From Deltaproteobacteria bacterium (GTDB lineage Bacteria; Myxococcota; Myxococcia; Myxococcales; 40CM-4-68-19): DNA of 61,176 nt. Location: contig VBLC01000050.1 of the NCBI GenBank assembly GCA_005879315.1, positions 1-61,176 on the forward strand, written 5' to 3'. Both the position numbers and the translations under genes were made by a program. The notes below the pieces were generated by a model, which was not told the origin of the DNA, searched no databases, and worked only from the letters and a program-made list of their open reading frames with translations. Of the stretch, positions 34,450 to 43,337 are shown one piece after another (the first letter of the stretch is position 1; each line of letters starts with the position of its first letter).

Positions 34450-36663
34450 TCAGACGACTCCGGCGCGCATCAATGGCAGCTCGCGGATGCGCTGCCCCGT
34501 GAGCGCAAAGATGGCGTTGGCGATGGCGGGCGCGATCGGCGGCACGCCCGGCTCGCCGATCCCGCACGGCGGCCCCTCGCTCTCGACGATCTCGACGTGG
34601 ATGCGCCGCGGCGCCTGCGACATGCGGATCAGCCGGTAGTCGTGGAAGTTGCTTTGCTCGGTGACGCCGCCCTTCATGGTCGCGCCGCCGTAGAAGGCGT
34701 GGCTCATGCCGAAGAGGACGGCGCCTTCCATCTGCGAGCGAGCCCGGTCGACGTTCACCACCGTGCCGGCGTCGGCAGCCACCCAGGCTTCATCGACGGC
34801 GATCTTTCCGGCTCTGTCGCGCACGACGGAGATCACCGCCGCGACGTAACAGAGGAAGCTGCGGTGCGCTGCCAGCCCGAGAGCGCGGGTGGAGCGGTTG
34901 TCCCAGTTCGCCATCTTCGTCGCGCGCTCGATCACGGTGCGCAGCCGCGCGGTATCGATGGGATGTTTCTCCAGGGGCGCGCCGTAATTCCGCAGCTGTG
35001 GAATTCCCAGCTCGGCGAGAGTGACGATGCGGGGCGGCCCGATCACCTCCAGGAGCGACTCGCGCGGGTCCCTCTTGCGCGCGTGCGCCAGCTCGTCGAT
35101 GAACGAGCCTGCCGCGAAGGCGTGGAAGATGTTGTAGACCGAGCGCAGCCAGCCGATGCGCGCGTGCGCCGGCGCGTCGCAGGTTTCGGCGCGCACGTTG
35201 GGCACCGCCAGCGGCAGGTCGGTGACGCCCTGCTGCAGATCGCCCTCGCGCGGGCCGGCCACGCTGGCGTCGAAGGTCGTGGCGATCGGGGGAAATGCGG
35301 TGCGCTGCCGCCAGGCGATGACCTTGCCCTCGGAGTCGAGCCCCGCGGTGAGGAGCTGCGTGTTGACGGCGTTGTAGTAGTCGTGGCGCACGTCGTCCTC
35401 GCGCGTCCATTGCACACGCACCGGAACGCGGGCCTCGCGCGCGAGGAAGGCGGCTTCGGAAACGAAATCGGCCTTCGACTTCCGGCCGAACGCACCGCCC
35501 AGGAAAGTGACGTGGCAGGTCGTCTTCTCCTCGGGGATGCCGAGCACCCGCGCAATCTCGGTACGCGCGGCCTGCGGATTTTGCGTGGGCGCCCACACTT
35601 CGCACGCTCCATCGCCGAAGCGCGCCAGCGCCGCGGGTGGCTCCATCGGCACGTGCGCCAGATGGGGCACGTGGTACTCGGCTTCGACCAGGCGCGCCGC
35701 CTTGGCCAGCGCCGACTCGACGTCCCCAACGTTGCGGGCGGGCTTGCCGGGCTTGTGCACCGAGGCGCTCAGGTCGCCGCGGTATCGATCGGAGTCGTAC
35801 GAGGCGTTCGCGCCCGGGTCCCACTCGATCTGCAGCGCCTCCCGCCCGCGCATCGCCGCCCAGGTATTCTCGGCCAGCACCGCGACGCCGCCCCAAGGCT
35901 GGAAGCCGACCGCTCCCTGCGGCTGGGGCATCTGGATGACCCGCTTCACGCCGGGCACCGCGAGCGCGCGTTTCGGATCGAAGCGCACCACCTTTCCGCC
36001 CACGACCGGCGGACGCGCGATCACAGCGACCAGCATGCCCTCCAGCCGCAGGTCGGCGCCGAACTTCGCCGCGCCGTTGACGATGGCCGGCCCGTCGACG
36101 AGCGGCAGCGCCCGGAAGACGTGCTTCATCTCGCTGCGCGGGCGGAGCTTGATCTCCTCCGGCTTCGGAACCGGCAGCTTTCCGGCGGCGTCGGCCAATT
36201 CCCCGAAGCCGAGCGATCGTTTCCCGTTCCAGACCGCATGGTCGCGCGCCTGCAATGAGTCCGCGGGCACGCCCCATTTCTTCGCAGCCGCCGCGATCAA
36301 CATCGCGCGCGCGGCGGCCGCGACGCGCCGCAGCTCCTCGTAGCGATTGCGGATGCTGCTCGATCCATCGGTGTTCTGGTCGCCGTACTTCTTGTCGCCG
36401 TCGGCCTGGTCGATGCGCACCCTTTGCGGATCGGCGCCCAGCTCGTCTGCCAGAAGCGCGGGAAGTGTGCTGCGGACGCCCTGGCCCATCTCCGATCGGT
36501 GGCAGACGATGGTGACCGCGCCGTCCGGCGCAACGTGCACGAAGACGTTCGGCGTCAGGCCCGCGCCGCTCGAAGCCTGCGCGAGCCGCGTGCGCGCCAG
36601 CACGCGCCCAGCCGCCAAGGAGATGAGAAGACCGCCGACGAATTCACGCCGCGTGATGGCCAT
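34450..36663 (-). CDS. Xanthine dehydrogenase-family molybdopterin-binding subunit (IorB-like)
   Basis: 737 residues with a Tat signal (TRREFVGG), so periplasmic. The molybdopterin-binding pattern includes [17 protein letters not shown] near the N-terminus and the catalytic-Glu loop [12 protein letters not shown] near the C-terminus. The closest recognised type is the large subunit of isoquinoline 1-oxidoreductase and related aldehyde or N-heterocycle hydroxylases. The real substrate cannot be read from sequence. It is encoded directly after the 2Fe-2S subunit (3 nt gap) and a diheme cytochrome, giving a complete electron path to the respiratory chain. Confidence 0.9.
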   Translation of the reverse strand: MAITRREFVGGLLISLAAGRVLARTRLAQASSGAGLTPNVFVHVAPDGAVTIVCHRSEMGQGVRSTLPALLADELGADPQRVRIDQADGDKKYGDQNTDGSSSIRNRYEELRRVAAAARAMLIAAAAKKWGVPADSLQARDHAVWNGKRSLGFGELADAAGKLPVPKPEEIKLRPRSEMKHVFRALPLVDGPAIVNGAAKFGADLRLEGMLVAVIARPPVVGGKVVRFDPKRALAVPGVKRVIQMPQPQGAVGFQPWGGVAVLAENTWAAMRGREALQIEWDPGANASYDSDRYRGDLSASVHKPGKPARNVGDVESALAKAARLVEAEYHVPHLAHVPMEPPAALARFGDGACEVWAPTQNPQAARTEIARVLGIPEEKTTCHVTFLGGAFGRKSKADFVSEAAFLAREARVPVRVQWTREDDVRHDYYNAVNTQLLTAGLDSEGKVIAWRQRTAFPPIATTFDASVAGPREGDLQQGVTDLPLAVPNVRAETCDAPAHARIGWLRSVYNIFHAFAAGSFIDELAHARKRDPRESLLEVIGPPRIVTLAELGIPQLRNYGAPLEKHPIDTARLRTVIERATKMANWDNRSTRALGLAAHRSFLCYVAAVISVVRDRAGKIAVDEAWVAADAGTVVNVDRARSQMEGAVLFGMSHAFYGGATMKGGVTEQSNFHDYRLIRMSQAPRRIHVEIVESEGPPCGIGEPGVPPIAPAIANAIFALTGQRIRELPLMRAGVV

Positions 36664-36666
36664 GGC

Positions 36667-37125
36667 TCACTCCTCCGCCATGCCGGCCGCGCGCTTGATG
36701 GCGGCGCGGATGCGCCCGTACGTCCCGCAGCGGCAGAGGTTGCCGGCGAGCGAGTGATCGATCTCCTCGTCGCGCGGCTTCGGGCTTTTCGCCAGGAGCG
36801 CCGCGGCGGTCATGATCTGCCCGGCCTGACAGAATCCGCACTGCGGTACGGCGAGATCGCACCAGGCCTTCTGCAGCGGATGACTCCCGTCGGGCGAGAG
36901 GCCCTCGATGGTGATCACCGAGCGCCCCTGCGCGCGCCCCACCGGCGTCACGCAGGAGCGGACCACCTCGCCATCCAGATGCACGGTGCAGGCGCCGCAG
37001 AGCGCCTGGCCGCAGCCATACTTGGTGCCGGTGAGGCCGAGCACGTCGCGCAGCGCCCAGAGCAGCGGCATCTCCGGATCGACGTCCAGCTCGCGGTTCG
37101 CGCCGTTCACTTGCAGGCGGATCAT
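36667..37125 (-). CDS. (2Fe-2S)-binding subunit of molybdenum hydroxylase (IorA-like)
   Basis: 152 residues. The first cluster motif is [11 protein letters not shown], with a further Cys downstream (RSCVTP). The second, all-helical cluster domain has [11 protein letters not shown] and [11 protein letters not shown]. This is the standard small subunit of two-component molybdenum hydroxylases, transferring electrons from the molybdenum centre. The ATG at 37125 has AAGGAG 8 nt upstream and overlaps the end of the cytochrome gene. Confidence 0.93.
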   Translation of the reverse strand: MIRLQVNGANRELDVDPEMPLLWALRDVLGLTGTKYGCGQALCGACTVHLDGEVVRSCVTPVGRAQGRSVITIEGLSPDGSHPLQKAWCDLAVPQCGFCQAGQIMTAAALLAKSPKPRDEEIDHSLAGNLCRCGTYGRIRAAIKRAAGMAEE

Positions 37126-37691
37126 GGCCGCGCTCCTTCCGCGGGGCATTCGGCCCCGCTCTCGACCCAGGCGGCGACCAGCTTGCCCAGCTCTTCCTGC
37201 GTGCCAGGCGCCGGCTCGCGGCCGTGGCCCGGGGACCAACCCCAGGCGACCAGCTTGTCGTGTGCGTTGTGCTCGACGATCTGGGAGAGCGTCCGGCTGC
37301 CGTTGCGCTGCGGGTCTTTCATCTGCTCGCAGATCTGCCGCGGCGATTTCCCTTCCCAGGCCATGAAACGCGGCGCGAGGTGCCAGTGCGGCGCGCCGGG
37401 CACGCGCGCCAGCTCGAGGTTGTGCTCCTGGTGGCAACTGTCGCAGCGCATCCCCACCACGCCTTCGTCGGCGACGCCGCGCAAGACCGGCGGATCGTGG
37501 AGACGAGCTTCCATGCCTTGATGGGGCGAGTCGCCGTCGGGGTGGCAGTTGACGCAGCGGGGATGGAGGAAGACGCGGCTCGCCTGCAGGAAGAGCGCGC
37601 GCGATCGCTCGGCGCGATCCTGCGCGGGCGGCGGCTGCTCCGGCCGCGGCGACGCGCAGGCGACCAGGAGAAGCAGGAGGCCCCGGCGCAC
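37122..37691 (-). CDS. Diheme c-type cytochrome lipoprotein, likely electron acceptor of the molybdenum hydroxylase
   Basis: 189 residues from the GTG at 37691 (GAGG 8 nt upstream); a TTG at 37709 in the same frame is possible. The lipoprotein signal ends LVAC. Two haem c sites are visible: CVNCH and CDSCH, with possible distal ligands among several His and Met residues (HWHLAPRFM). It is encoded first in a three-gene set with the 2Fe-2S and molybdopterin subunits (ATG overlap), consistent with periplasmic electron transfer. Confidence 0.85.
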   Translation of the reverse strand: MRRGLLLLLVACASPRPEQPPPAQDRAERSRALFLQASRVFLHPRCVNCHPDGDSPHQGMEARLHDPPVLRGVADEGVVGMRCDSCHQEHNLELARVPGAPHWHLAPRFMAWEGKSPRQICEQMKDPQRNGSRTLSQIVEHNAHDKLVAWGWSPGHGREPAPGTQEELGKLVAAWVESGAECPAEGARP

Positions 37692-37739
37692 GCCGGGAAC
37701 CTCGATCAACGCAAGACGAATCTCAACTGTCCTCGCGAC

Positions 37740-39962
37740 TCAGAGTCCGATTTTCTCGTGCGCCTTGGCGTCGGCCTTGCGGATGGCCTGCGCGTAGCGT
37801 GGGTCGCCGCGCAGGTTGTCGAGGTCGTCGTCGGAGCGGATTTGCGCAGCAGCGTCGAAGCCCGCCTCGATGGCCTCGTCGAGATAGCGGAAGGCCTCGT
37901 TCTTGTCGCCGCGGCGCGCCTCGACGCAGGCGAGGTTGTAGAGCGCAGATCCGCGGCGGTAGCCGAGTTCGAGTGCGCGCGAAAAGGCGCGCGACGCAGC
38001 ATCGAACTCGTCCAGCTGCAAACGCGCGAGACCAAGCGCGTACTGCGCCCGTCCGCTGCTGCGGTGCCTGCGCCCGAATGCCTCGTACCGCTGGGCCGCT
38101 TCTCGCCAGGCATCGGCCGCGCCCGCCCTGCTCCAGATGCCGACGAACCCGACCTTGGGCATGGTCAGCTGCTCGGCCATCTGCTGCAGCTCGGCGAAGC
38201 GGGGCTCGCCGTGGAGCGAGCCGAGATCGTCGTCGCGCGCCATCAACCCCGGATCATCGAAGCCGCTCTCGAGCGCCTGCTCCAGGGAGTCGAGCGCGGC
38301 GCGGTTGTCGCCCTTGCGCGCCAGCGCGCAGGCGGTGTTGTAGATCGAGCTGGCCGGCTTCGAGCTGCGCCGGGCTGCCTCCTGGAAGGCGCGCGCGGCG
38401 CGATGGTATTCGCCGACGCGGAGCAGATCCTTGCCGATCGAAGACCAGGGATCGGCGGAGCGCGGCTGCCGCTCCATCATGGCGTCGAATCGCGCCGCCT
38501 CGCTGCGCCCCACCCCGAGCCGCGCGCGCAATTCCTTGAACCGGGCGTCGCCGCGGAGTGAGTCGAGATCGTCGTCGTGGCCCAGATATTTTTCCAGCTC
38601 GAAACCCGACTCCAAGGCTTTCTCCAGCCATTCGAAGGCGCGGTCGCTGTCGCCCAGCCGGGCGTAGCCGCAGGCGATGTTGTAGCTGGCAGCCTGCTCG
38701 CGGCGCCCTTCTTCGATGGCTTTCCCGAACGCCTCGATCGCCTGCCGGTAGTTGCCCTTGCGGTGCAGCTGCATGCCGCGGCTGTACCAGTCGTCCTCGC
38801 CCGCGATCTCGTGGGCGATGCTGGCGAGCTTGTTCGCCATCCCGGCGAACCTGGATTTGACGGCCGAAGGGTCTCCCTCGCTGTTCGGAGAATCCGCGGA
38901 CGCCTTCGAGGCGAGTTGCACGTCCGGCTCGGCCGCGACGATGGGGCGCACCACGGCCAAGGCCAGCGCGGCGCCTGCCAGCCCCGCGCAGAGCACGCGC
39001 CCCGAGGCTGAAGCCGGAGTGCGACTGCGCTGATCGAGCAGCGCGCGCAGGCGGCCCTCGAGATCGGAGGAACGCGCCATCGGCATCGCGGCCACCGCGG
39101 CGAGCGGAGTTCGCAGCGAGCGGGCGATCTCGACGAGGTGGCGCGCATAGACGCTCGGCTTCTCCCCTGCGGAGAGGACGAGGTCGTCGGCGGCCTTTTC
39201 CGCTTCGAGGCGCGCGCTGCGCAGCGCAACCCAAGCGAGCGGGTGGAACCACCACACTGCCGCAGCGACCTCGGAGACCAGGAGCGACAGCCAGTCGAGG
39301 CGCTTGACGTGCGCGAGCTCGTGGAGAAGCACCAGCCGCCGCCGCTCCGGCGTCCAGGCGCGCGCAGCACCGGGAAGAACGACGACCGGCTCGAACGCTC
39401 CAGCCGTCATCGGCACCGACACCTGCTCGCTGCGCACCAGCCGCACCAGGCGGCGCAAGCGCAGCACTGCGCTGCAGCGGGCAACCTCGGCCATGGCCTC
39501 GGTGTCCGGCGCAGCGGCTTGGGCGATGCGCGAGAAGCGCAGCATCCCCGCCCCGAGCCGGAGCGTGAGAAGCGCAGCCATCAGCGCCCAGGCCCCGGCC
39601 GCCCAGGCGACGACCGCGAGCTGCAGCGTTCGCCGCGCACGCTCGAAGAAGTGAGGACGCGCCAGAGGCTCTAGAGCAGCGAACGCAGGAGGCGGCGCAG
39701 GAAGCGGTGCCGCTTGCGGCGAGGCAAGCTCGGCCTTCATCGAAAGATGCTTCGCCGGGAGGACCGGCAGTTGCAGGCCTGGCAGAGCGCCGCTCATGAG
39801 CGGCAGGGCGAGAGCGCCCGCGAGCCCCGCCACCGCGACGAGATGGCGCGTCGACGCCGTCGCGCGGCGAAGCGCGAAGAGCGCCAGCCCGGTCAGCGCC
39901 AACAGCAGGGTGACACGCGCTCCCAAGGAGAGGGCTGTCTCCAGCAGATCACCGGCGTTCAT
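37740..39962 (-). CDS. BlaR1/M56-family membrane metallopeptidase with C-terminal TPR-like repeats
   Basis: 740 residues. Membrane helices are at about 12-32, 42-60, 112-135 and 325-345. The M56 zinc motif HELAH lies in the cytoplasmic loop, followed by EAEKAADD. BlaR1-type proteins cut or trigger loss of the BlaI repressor. Instead of a penicillin-binding sensor, the part after the last helix contains TPR-type repeats, each closing with DDDLxSLxGDxRF (three copies). The stimulus is therefore probably not a beta-lactam. It directly follows the BlaI-type gene with one shared base (TGATG). Confidence 0.88.
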   Translation of the reverse strand: MNAGDLLETALSLGARVTLLLALTGLALFALRRATASTRHLVAVAGLAGALALPLMSGALPGLQLPVLPAKHLSMKAELASPQAAPLPAPPPAFAALEPLARPHFFERARRTLQLAVVAWAAGAWALMAALLTLRLGAGMLRFSRIAQAAAPDTEAMAEVARCSAVLRLRRLVRLVRSEQVSVPMTAGAFEPVVVLPGAARAWTPERRRLVLLHELAHVKRLDWLSLLVSEVAAAVWWFHPLAWVALRSARLEAEKAADDLVLSAGEKPSVYARHLVEIARSLRTPLAAVAAMPMARSSDLEGRLRALLDQRSRTPASASGRVLCAGLAGAALALAVVRPIVAAEPDVQLASKASADSPNSEGDPSAVKSRFAGMANKLASIAHEIAGEDDWYSRGMQLHRKGNYRQAIEAFGKAIEEGRREQAASYNIACGYARLGDSDRAFEWLEKALESGFELEKYLGHDDDLDSLRGDARFKELRARLGVGRSEAARFDAMMERQPRSADPWSSIGKDLLRVGEYHRAARAFQEAARRSSKPASSIYNTACALARKGDNRAALDSLEQALESGFDDPGLMARDDDLGSLHGEPRFAELQQMAEQLTMPKVGFVGIWSRAGAADAWREAAQRYEAFGRRHRSSGRAQYALGLARLQLDEFDAASRAFSRALELGYRRGSALYNLACVEARRGDKNEAFRYLDEAIEAGFDAAAQIRSDDDLDNLRGDPRYAQAIRKADAKAHEKIGL

Positions 39963-40345
39963 CAGCGTCCCTCCTTCCGCGTCTGCTCGATGAGGGCGGA
40001 GAGCCGCGCCAGATCCTCTTCCGAGAGGTTGTCGCGATCGAGCAGCGCCGCCACCACCTTCTCGGTCGAACCTTCGAAGAAAGTATCGACCACGTTCTGC
40101 AGCGCAGACTTGCGTGCGCTCTGCTTGGGCAGCGTGGGGAGGTAGAGGTAGCGGGTGCCGTCGTCCTCGTGCCGCAGGTGACCTTTGCTCTCGAGAATGC
40201 GGAGCAAGGCGCGCACGGCGGAGTAGCTGGGCGGGTCGGGCATGCGCTCCAGTACTTCGGCGGCGGTGACGCGGCCGTCGCGGTAGACGACTTCCATGAT
40301 CTGGCGCTCGCGGCGGCTCAGATCGGCGAGGCGTTGCTTCCTCAA
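39962..40345 (-). CDS. BlaI/MecI/CopY-family transcriptional repressor
   Basis: 127 residues from the TTG at 40345, chosen because GGAGG lies 5 nt upstream and the resulting length matches the family; the frame stays open 24 codons further. The winged-helix region has LSRRERQIMEVVYRDG, PSYSAVRALLRILESKGHL and TRYLYLP, as in BlaI. The C-terminal helix mediates dimerisation. It is expected to bind the palindromes overlapping its own promoter and to be released when the M56 partner cleaves it. Confidence 0.92.
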   Translation of the reverse strand: MRKQRLADLSRRERQIMEVVYRDGRVTAAEVLERMPDPPSYSAVRALLRILESKGHLRHEDDGTRYLYLPTLPKQSARKSALQNVVDTFFEGSTEKVVAALLDRDNLSEEDLARLSALIEQTRKEGR

Positions 40346-40361
40346 GCCACCCTCCACTGCC

Positions 40362-40417
40362 GCTGCTAAAAAAGCAGCATGTGCTAAGGAACTAGCAGCA
40401 GGTGGTGGCCTTGTCAA
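40362..40417 (-). promoter_or_regulatory. Promoter and two operator-like palindromes of the BlaI-M56 operon
   Basis: On the minus strand a perfect TTGACA (40412-40417) is followed after 17 nt by TAGTTC (near 40389-40394). The -10 sits inside TGCTA-6nt-TAGCA (40382-40397). A second inverted repeat, GCTGCT-5nt-AGCAGC (40362-40378), lies between promoter and start codon. Such placement is typical of autorepression by BlaI-type dimers; binding is inferred. Confidence 0.65.
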
Positions 40418-40440
40418 CTCGACGACGGCGCTGAGCGCCG

Positions 40441-41106
40441 CTAGGCGGTCTTCAGCCGGGCAGCGAGCAGGTTGTCCACGCAGAGGTCGATCCGCTCGCG
40501 GAATGCGTCGTCAGCGCCGATGAATTGCAGACCTGCGCCGGCGTGGCCGCTGTTGTGATCCTGCGGCAGCACCCGCTGTACGACCTCCGCTTGGGTGAGC
40601 ACGGCGCCGAGGCCATCGGGCAGGCTGAGCTGCAGCTCGACGACCTCGTGCAGGGCCGGCGGCTGGGGCGTGGCGATGAACACTCCTCCGCGGCTGATGT
40701 TCTCCGAATGAGCGACGACGCCGGTCGACATTCCCCGCAATTGGACTTCCCTGCAGAGCGGAGCGCGCGGGAAAGCGCGGCGGGCCAGCGACACGACCGC
40801 TGCGTTCCTTCCTTTGAGGAAGCGACCGATCCGGCGGCGCGAGGCCACCGGCAAGGGGCGAAAGCGCGTCCAGAATCCGACCTCGCTCCTCGTCTCCGGC
40901 GGGACGCGCTCACCGACCACGCCCTCGACTTCCTCGGGAGTGGCCTCGCCCGGCAGCGCGATGCGCAGGGCGATGGCGGTTCCCTTCGGCGGCGCCTCCA
41001 GACCGCGGATGAAGACGGCCTCGAGAGAAAGCCAGCCACTGGTAGTCTGCGCGACCAGCCCGCTCGCCGCGAAGCGCACGGGCACGACGATCGGAATCCC
41101 CTCCAT
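40441..41106 (-). CDS. Tandem PilZ-domain protein
   Basis: 221 residues. Two PilZ-like barrels are visible: residues about 5-95 (degenerate, no RxxxR/NxSxxG) and about 112-210, which has NISRGGVF (N-x-S-x-x-G) and a plausible Arg-containing lead-in (CREVQLRG). The second half is of the type common in Myxococcota, and c-di-GMP binding is possible but not certain. There is no operon partner. The gene is flanked by the BlaI promoter region and an alpha/beta hydrolase. Confidence 0.75.
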   Translation of the reverse strand: MEGIPIVVPVRFAASGLVAQTTSGWLSLEAVFIRGLEAPPKGTAIALRIALPGEATPEEVEGVVGERVPPETRSEVGFWTRFRPLPVASRRRIGRFLKGRNAAVVSLARRAFPRAPLCREVQLRGMSTGVVAHSENISRGGVFIATPQPPALHEVVELQLSLPDGLGAVLTQAEVVQRVLPQDHNSGHAGAGLQFIGADDAFRERIDLCVDNLLAARLKTA

Positions 41107-41185
41107 GCTGGGAGACTACCCCCGCGATCGCCGCGAGCAAGTTCTTGGCGCCGATCCTGCGCAGGGCGGCGAAGCGGATCGACGA

Positions 41186-41986
41186 TCAGAGGCCCTTCTG
41201 CTTCAACCAACCGAGGCTGTACTCGGCAAGCTCGCGCCAGCCGCTGTCGATGGTCAGGGAGTGGCCGCGCGCCGGGAATTCCTTGAGCTCCGTGATCGCC
41301 TGCGACTTGCTGTATGCCCGGAGCGTGCTCCGGACCAGGACTGGCGGAACGGTATTGTCCTTTTCGCCGGCGATCAGCAGAAGCGGGCCGCGCGACGCGT
41401 TCTCGAGGTTGACCCTGGTTGCCGACTTCGGGTTCAAGGTCGCGGTCGCCGCCTGGAAGATCGGCCGCCCCGGGCCCGGCATGGCGTACTTCGCGTAGAG
41501 CTCTTTCGCCTCCGGCTCGGGCACTGCATTGGTGAAGCCGAATCGGAACTGATGCTCCGTCAGCGCGACCGAGCGCTTGAAATTCAGCGGGTTTGCCAGC
41601 ACCGGGAAAGATGACTTGAGCGCGCTGAGCGGCAGCTCGCGCACTCCCTTGACCGGCGCGGGGTCGATGGCGATGGCGGCCGCCGCGAGATCGCGGCCCA
41701 AGAGATTTTGCGCCAGCAGGCCTCCGAACGAGTGTCCGATGACCACAGGCTTCCGGCTGAACGCCTTCAGCTGCCCAGCGATGTGATCGGCGATCTCCGC
41801 CACACCGAAGCCGGCGACCGCTGCAGCGTTCTTGCGCGTGGCCTCGGTGGTCGCCGAGTCGCCGGGCCAGCTGGCGGCGACTGCCTCGTAGCCGCTCTCG
41901 CGAAAGAGCTGCAGCCACTTGTTCCACGATTCAGCGTGCAGCCACAGACCATGGACGAACACCACTGCTGGTTTGGAGGTCGTCAT
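41186..41986 (-). CDS. Alpha/beta hydrolase, cytosolic
   Basis: 266 residues, AAGGAAG upstream of the ATG. The fold shows VFVHGLWLH (oxyanion loop), nucleophile elbow VIGHSFGG, probable Asp in GEKDNTVPP and His in ARGHSLTI. No signal peptide. The pattern resembles small esterases and haloperoxidase-like or lysophospholipase-like hydrolases; the substrate is unknown. It is transcribed alone, with a degenerate tRNA fragment just upstream. Confidence 0.88.
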   Translation of the reverse strand: MTTSKPAVVFVHGLWLHAESWNKWLQLFRESGYEAVAASWPGDSATTEATRKNAAAVAGFGVAEIADHIAGQLKAFSRKPVVIGHSFGGLLAQNLLGRDLAAAAIAIDPAPVKGVRELPLSALKSSFPVLANPLNFKRSVALTEHQFRFGFTNAVPEPEAKELYAKYAMPGPGRPIFQAATATLNPKSATRVNLENASRGPLLLIAGEKDNTVPPVLVRSTLRAYSKSQAITELKEFPARGHSLTIDSGWRELAEYSLGWLKQKGL

Positions 41987-42013
41987 TTTTGCTTCCTTTC
42001 CGGGAAGGTCGAA

Positions 42014-42061
42014 GCGCCCAGGGCGGAAATCGAACCACCGACACGGGGATTTTCAGTCCGC
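42014..42061 (-). pseudogene. Degenerate 3' fragment of a tRNA-Phe(GAA) gene
   Basis: The stretch reads like the 3' two thirds of bacterial tRNA-Phe: GCGGACTGAAAATCC (anticodon arm with GAA), the variable segment CGTGTC, GGTGGTTCGATTTCCGCC (T arm with one extra loop base) and then CTGGGCGC where the acceptor strand should be. There is no matching 5' half or D arm, and CCA is missing. The octamer GGTCGAAG occurs on both sides (42007-42014, 42083-42090). It is probably a relic of element integration or excision at a tRNA gene. Confidence 0.6.
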
Positions 42062-42210
42062 CCCGGGGAGCACGCCTTTGCCGGTCGAAGGGCGGTTCGT
42101 CCCCACAAGCAGTCCGCAGGGAAGCTGCCGCTCGTCGCAGCTCATACCGCCTGTCCGGCCGCGCCGCAAGCGCTGGATCGGCTCAGCAGCCGCCCGCCAT
42201 CGAGCTCGCC

Positions 42211-42230
42211 TTCGCGATGTCCATCGCGAA
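42211..42230. promoter_or_regulatory. Near-perfect palindrome in a gene-free stretch, next to a -10-like TAATAC
   Basis: TTCGCGATG-TC-CATCGCGAA has 9-bp arms with a 2-nt centre, immediately followed by TAATAC (42232-42237). It could be an operator within the promoter of the downstream lipoprotein gene, or a hairpin. The rest of 42062-42312 shows no coding signal. Confidence 0.45.
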
Positions 42231-42312
42231 ATAATACTGACCATCAAGGTCTACTCGCGACCGCGACAATGACTAGCCTCTGAGCCGCCAGGCACCGCTT
42301 GGAGGCTCGTCC

Positions 42313-42825
42313 ATGAGAGAAGTGTCGCTTTGGGTCGCCCTCTTGCTCTCGGCATGCGGCGGCGGCAACAGAGTCAGTGGCACCGTCCAAGGAACATCAC
42401 TCGCGGCCCATGATGCGTTGGCTCGCGTCGTCCGCCAGCCCTGTGGATCCCTGAACATCCTCATCACGAGCATCTCGCCCGTCTGCGCCCCTGCAGTGAA
42501 CGCGAAGAACGCCACGTCGCTCACTCTGCTCCTCGCCGTCGTCTCATCCGGCAATTCCCCATGCACCAGCGCCGTGCCCAGCGGGCTGGGCACGTTCGCG
42601 CTGAAGGACAGCGGGCAGGGAAACGTCCTCGTCGCTGCGATCTTCGACGACTTCAACGCTTCCTGCGAGTCGAGAAGTCAGTGGGCGAACACCGGCACCG
42701 TCACCTTGAGCGGGCTGAATCCCTACTCGGGAACGTTCGACCTGACGTTCGACAGCGACCACCTGACGGGCAGCTTCACCGCGCCGGAATGCACCGCGGC
42801 CGTGGAGCAGAACAGCTGCTTGTGA
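42313..42825 (+). CDS. Small Cys-containing lipoprotein of unknown function
   Basis: 170 residues, GGAGG 7 nt before the ATG. The signal peptide ends in lipobox LSAC, followed by a Gly/Asn linker. The mature part is beta-rich with six further Cys (QPCG, PVCA, SPCT, ASCE, PECT, NSCL), probably three disulfides. The C-terminal half (GTVTLSGLNPYSGTFDLTF, DHLTGSF) looks like an edge-strand-rich sandwich of the kind seen in myxobacterial surface lipoproteins. No enzymatic motif. I do not recognise the family. Confidence 0.75.
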   Translation: MREVSLWVALLLSACGGGNRVSGTVQGTSLAAHDALARVVRQPCGSLNILITSISPVCAPAVNAKNATSLTLLLAVVSSGNSPCTSAVPSGLGTFALKDSGQGNVLVAAIFDDFNASCESRSQWANTGTVTLSGLNPYSGTFDLTFDSDHLTGSFTAPECTAAVEQNSCL

Positions 42826-42891
42826 GAGCCACGAGCATCACGGCAACGGATACGACGGCTGGCCGGACCGTACTCGCAATCGATCCCATGG

Positions 42892-43278
42892 CTATCGGTG
42901 GATCAGGGTGTTGACGATGAGCTCGACTTCTTCCGGCGTGCAGGGCTTCTCGAGGGCCATGTCCGCGCCGGCGTCGATGGCGGCCGCACGCGCCTTTTCG
43001 CCGGTCATCGCGGAGAGCGTGACGAGCGGCATTCGCCTGGTCTTGGCGTAGCTCCTGAGTGTCATGATGACGCTCAGCCCGTCGAGCTTCGGCAACCCGA
43101 TGTCGATGATCGCGATGTCGAAGTTTTCATTCACCGCGCGGGCGATCGCCTCTTCGCCGTCGCTCGCGGTCGCGACGTCGTAGCCGTTCCGAGACAAGTA
43201 TTCCCTGTACAGCTCGACGTTGTCGATTGCGTCGTCCACCAGAAGGACGCGCGGGCGGCGCTCATGCTCCACGGCCAT
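42892..43278 (-). CDS. Stand-alone receiver-domain response regulator
   Basis: 128 residues forming a single CheY-like receiver: acidic pair in LLVDDAIDN, acceptor Asp in IAIIDIGLPKLDG, Thr/Ser switch TLSAM and Lys in LEKPC. There is no output domain, so it acts through a partner. The upstream gene on the same strand (59 nt away) is a CHASE3 membrane sensor without kinase domain. The two may form parts of one split pathway. Confidence 0.92.
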   Translation of the reverse strand: MAVEHERRPRVLLVDDAIDNVELYREYLSRNGYDVATASDGEEAIARAVNENFDIAIIDIGLPKLDGLSVIMTLRSYAKTRRMPLVTLSAMTGEKARAAAIDAGADMALEKPCTPEEVELIVNTLIHR

Positions 43279-43337
43279 ACCGCGCCCATACTACGACCTG
43301 CGTCGGTGGAACAGTCACCAGGAGTGGGGTTGTCGTT

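Noticed and set aside
42014-42061. Intact tRNA gene
   Set aside because: No D arm, no 5' acceptor strand, an extra T-loop base and no matching acceptor end.
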